Below the pieces are notes generated by a model. It saw nothing but the letters and a program-made list of their open reading frames with translations, did no database searches and was not told the origin of the DNA. The translations under genes were made by a program, and so were the position numbers. 41,418 nt of DNA from assembly GCA_022865785.1 (NCBI GenBank), contig JALHTJ010000127.1, positions 1 to 41,418 on the forward strand, given 5' to 3'. Positions 39,069 to 41,418 of the stretch are shown piece after piece. Source of the DNA: Candidatus Aminicenantota bacterium. Lineage in GTDB: Bacteria > Acidobacteriota > Aminicenantia > UBA2199. Positions within the stretch are counted from its first letter, which is position 1; the number at the start of each line of letters is the position of its first letter.

Positions 39069-41410
39069 AAAAAGCTACAAGTAGAATTTTGTTGATAGTT
39101 TTCTTTTTAATATGCGGCCTGGGGCTCGACGCCAAGGTGACCATCAACAAAATTGAATATTTCCCCGGCGAAGATTTCGTGCAACTGCACATGCAAACCG
39201 ACAAGATTCTCCCAATTCCCGATATTTTCTATCCTCAGAAAGACAACCTCAATCGCCTGGTCATGCGTATCAAGGATGTCGATTTCAAGGTGGAAAACAA
39301 TTACCTCACCTTCGATTCGCCTGTGATCCAGGACCTGAGCATCAAAAATTCCACTGACTTCACCGACGTTGAGATCACTTTAAAAAGCGATGTAAATTAC
39401 CGTGTATTCACCAACCAGACCGGTTTGTATATCGAATTCCCCGTGCTCAAGGGGCTGGCCACAGCAAAAGAGAAAAGCGTCGTTGTCGACCCGCAGCCCA
39501 GGCCAAAAACCACCCAGGATCCGCTTCCGGTCCGGACCGCTGCTGCGGGTTCCGGCCCAGTAAGTGTTCGGGACGTGAAAGTGACTTCTGCTGAACCCGG
39601 CCATATTTGCTTCGAATTCGTCTTGTCGGAACAAACCGAATATCGCGTCATACCGCTCGAACAGCAGCCGGTGCGCCTGGCCATCGACTTAAAGAACGCC
39701 CAGTCCAGGAAGATCCTTAAAACCGTAAATTTGCAGAATGTCAAAGCCATTCGCGGCGGTAATAATTCAGCCGAAGTCTTCCGTATCGTTTTTGATCTGA
39801 ACTACCTGAAGCATTTTTCGGTGCAGGCCAAAGGCAACCTGCTGCAGGTGGAATTTTTTGATAATTCGCAGCAGAGCCCGGCAATCCCGGTTGTGGCTCA
39901 GAAACAGGATATTGCAGACTTTTCCTCAACGCCGGCCCAACCGGTGTTGAAAACCGAACCGGTGGCCACCGTCAAAGCGCCAGACAAGATCTTGCTGACC
40001 CCTGCGGCAGAATCCATAGCCAGGCCCGCGGCTGCCAGCAAGGAATTTTTCGGACCGGAAAAATCCAAGGCCGAGAATGAGATTGCAAATCTGCAAGAGG
40101 ACGCCCCGGTCCAGGAAGAACCGGGACAGGTTCAAAACCTAAATTTCCAGAAGAAAACCGTCGATGAAGGCCGGCCGCAGTTTTCCGGAGACCCCTATGA
40201 TTTTTCCTTCAAGAATGCCGATATCAGCAACATACTAAAGTTCATCTCCAAAATTACCGGGTTGAACATGGTCATTGACCCCGATGTAACCGGTCGCTTC
40301 ACCTGCGAACTGGTGCAGGTCCCCTGGGACCAGGCCCTGGAGCTGGTCCTGAAAGTAAATGGCCTGGACATGGTCCAGGAGGGCAATATTCTGCGCATCG
40401 GCAAGGTGGAAAAACTGGCCCAGGAGTCCAAGCGTAGGCAGGAACTGCGCGAGGCGCGCGAAATGGAAGGCAACCTGGAAGTTTCTACCCGCACCCTGAG
40501 CTACGCCAAGGTCAAGGACGTGCAGGCGATCCTGAAAAAGCAGATGAGCCCGCGTGGCGAGCTGGTCATTGACGAGCGCACCAACACCTTGATCATTTCG
40601 GAAGTGCCGGATCGCATCAAGGTTATCGACGGACTGATCGACACCCTGGACGCCGCCAATCCCCAGGTGCAGATCGAGGCGCGCATTGTAGAAACTTCTA
40701 GTGAATCCTTGAATACCTTTGGTATCCAATGGGGTTACAACGCCATCGCTAACGCTTCACACGGCAACCAGACCAACATGATATTTCCCAACTCCGTTGT
40801 CAGCGGCGGCGTGGTGGAGTCTAAAACCAACCCCAACGGCTACGCCATCAATTTGCCGACGGCCGACAGCGTGGTGTTCCCGAAAATCTCCCTGGGCAAC
40901 ATCGCTGGCACATTCAATCTCGACGTAGCCTTGAGTGCCCTTACATCGAAGGGTAAAGCCAAAATTATTTCGGCACCTCGGGCTACCACCCAGAACAATA
41001 TGCCGGCCGAGATCACCCAGGGCGAGCGAATTCCCATCCAGACCAACCAGAACAACACCATCACCACCCAGTACATCAATGCTGCCTTGGAACTAAAAAT
41101 CACACCGCAGATCACGGCCAGGGGCTCGGTGATTATGCAGGTCGATATCAAGAACGACATCGCTGATTTTTCAAAACCTGTTAATGGTATGCCCACCATA
41201 AAAACCGAAACGGCCAAGACCACGGTCATGGTCCAAGACGGAGGTACAATTGTCATTGGTGGTTTATATAAAATAAATGAAGACAGCAGTAATACAGGAG
41301 TACCCATTTTGAGCCGAATTCCTCTTATTGGATCTTTATTTCGCAATTCGAGAAAATACGGAAAATCACAGGAACTGATGATCTTCATTACTCCGCGTAT
41401 CATTAAATAG
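39065..41410 (+). CDS. pilQ: Type IV pilus secretin PilQ
   Basis: A 781-residue outer-membrane secretin through which pili extrude. A signal peptide (about 1-22) is followed by two AMIN-type beta domains that bind peptidoglycan (about 24-130 and 168-270), a Pro/Ala/Glu-rich linker (about 275-370), an STN/N0 domain (DISNILKFISKITGLNMVIDPDVTG), one secretin-N domain (TRTLSYAKVKDVQAILKK to VIDGLIDTLD), and the C-terminal barrel (VQIEARIVETS, DVALSALTSKGKAKIIS, VQDGGTIVIGGLY, IPLIGSLFR, LMIFITPRI). It is complete and is followed by GGAGG at 41411, so another operon gene lies beyond the window. Confidence 0.97.
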   Translation: MKKATSRILLIVFFLICGLGLDAKVTINKIEYFPGEDFVQLHMQTDKILPIPDIFYPQKDNLNRLVMRIKDVDFKVENNYLTFDSPVIQDLSIKNSTDFTDVEITLKSDVNYRVFTNQTGLYIEFPVLKGLATAKEKSVVVDPQPRPKTTQDPLPVRTAAAGSGPVSVRDVKVTSAEPGHICFEFVLSEQTEYRVIPLEQQPVRLAIDLKNAQSRKILKTVNLQNVKAIRGGNNSAEVFRIVFDLNYLKHFSVQAKGNLLQVEFFDNSQQSPAIPVVAQKQDIADFSSTPAQPVLKTEPVATVKAPDKILLTPAAESIARPAAASKEFFGPEKSKAENEIANLQEDAPVQEEPGQVQNLNFQKKTVDEGRPQFSGDPYDFSFKNADISNILKFISKITGLNMVIDPDVTGRFTCELVQVPWDQALELVLKVNGLDMVQEGNILRIGKVEKLAQESKRRQELREAREMEGNLEVSTRTLSYAKVKDVQAILKKQMSPRGELVIDERTNTLIISEVPDRIKVIDGLIDTLDAANPQVQIEARIVETSSESLNTFGIQWGYNAIANASHGNQTNMIFPNSVVSGGVVESKTNPNGYAINLPTADSVVFPKISLGNIAGTFNLDVALSALTSKGKAKIISAPRATTQNNMPAEITQGERIPIQTNQNNTITTQYINAALELKITPQITARGSVIMQVDIKNDIADFSKPVNGMPTIKTETAKTTVMVQDGGTIVIGGLYKINEDSSNTGVPILSRIPLIGSLFRNSRKYGKSQELMIFITPRIIK

Positions 41411-41415
41411 GAGGG
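41410..41415 (+). promoter_or_regulatory. Ribosome binding site of the next gene beyond the window
   Basis: GGAGGG directly follows the pilQ stop and the window ends 3 bases later. This predicts a further gene in the pil operon starting within about 5 bases past the edge. Confidence 0.5.
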
Positions 41416-41418
41416 AAA

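Overview
Organism. The window is densely coded bacterial DNA, roughly 55-60% G+C by eye, with lower-G+C islands. An LptB-type ATPase, a PilQ secretin with pilMNOP, and many exported hydrolases indicate a diderm (Gram-negative-type) chemoheterotroph. A tricorn protease, a C69 dipeptidase, a C26 hydrolase, an M16 peptidase and ornithine aminotransferase suggest a life based on peptides and amino acids. This profile, with compact operons and palindromic intergenic repeats, would fit the Acidobacteriota / Candidatus Aminicenantes neighbourhood. That placement is inference only; there is no rRNA or other phylogenetic marker I could test.

Layout. 1-1960: 3' part of a tricorn protease homolog. 2053-6140 (minus): a five-gene run of unknown protein, dCTP deaminase, spore-photoproduct-lyase-like radical SAM protein, UvsE UV endonuclease and a DUF1295 membrane protein. 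This looks like a DNA-photodamage operon. 6281-8225 (plus): small membrane protein and MFS transporter. 8230-12926: CDF cation transporter, C69 dipeptidase, DUF4405 protein, RNA m5U methyltransferase. 12994-14193: membrane-anchored coiled-coil protein. 14331-17830 (plus): HD protein, lptB, PflX-like radical SAM protein, DUF401 permease. 17831-18247: palindromic repeats flanking a remnant of a REP-associated transposase. 18248-20434 (minus): rocD and a PseG-like protein. 20745: CBS-domain protein. 21423-22553: exported C26 peptidase. 22610-26631 (minus): the classic yceD-rpmF-plsX-fabG-acpP-fabF lipid operon, without fabH and fabD. 26781-28127: phosphodiesterase-family lipoprotein. 28150-29403: M16 peptidase. 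29742-33113: an ECF sigma / anti-sigma (zinc finger plus C-terminal repeats) / CARDB-like operon divergent from an exported CHAT caspase-like protein. 33332-36014 (plus): class II aldolase, unknown exported protein, fabD. 36276-41410 (plus): pilMNOPQ, with a ribosome binding site for a further gene at the window edge.

How genes work together. The fab block and the distant fabD supply fatty-acid synthesis. The pil block builds the alignment complex and outer-membrane pore of type IV pili. The photodamage operon combines dUMP supply, direct reversal and excision. The sigma/anti-sigma/CARDB/CHAT block looks like a self-contained envelope-response module and is the best candidate for an undescribed system, together with the unknown first gene of the photodamage operon.

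Cross-cutting signals. Sigma70-like promoters with near-consensus -35/-10 boxes and mostly 17-base spacers are visible before many operons. At four genes for exported or membrane proteins the -10 box lies only 6-10 bases before the ATG, predicting leaderless or near-leaderless mRNAs. The GGGGCG...CGCCCC palindromes all lie between convergent genes. The two long heptad-periodic inverted repeats both lie between divergent genes.
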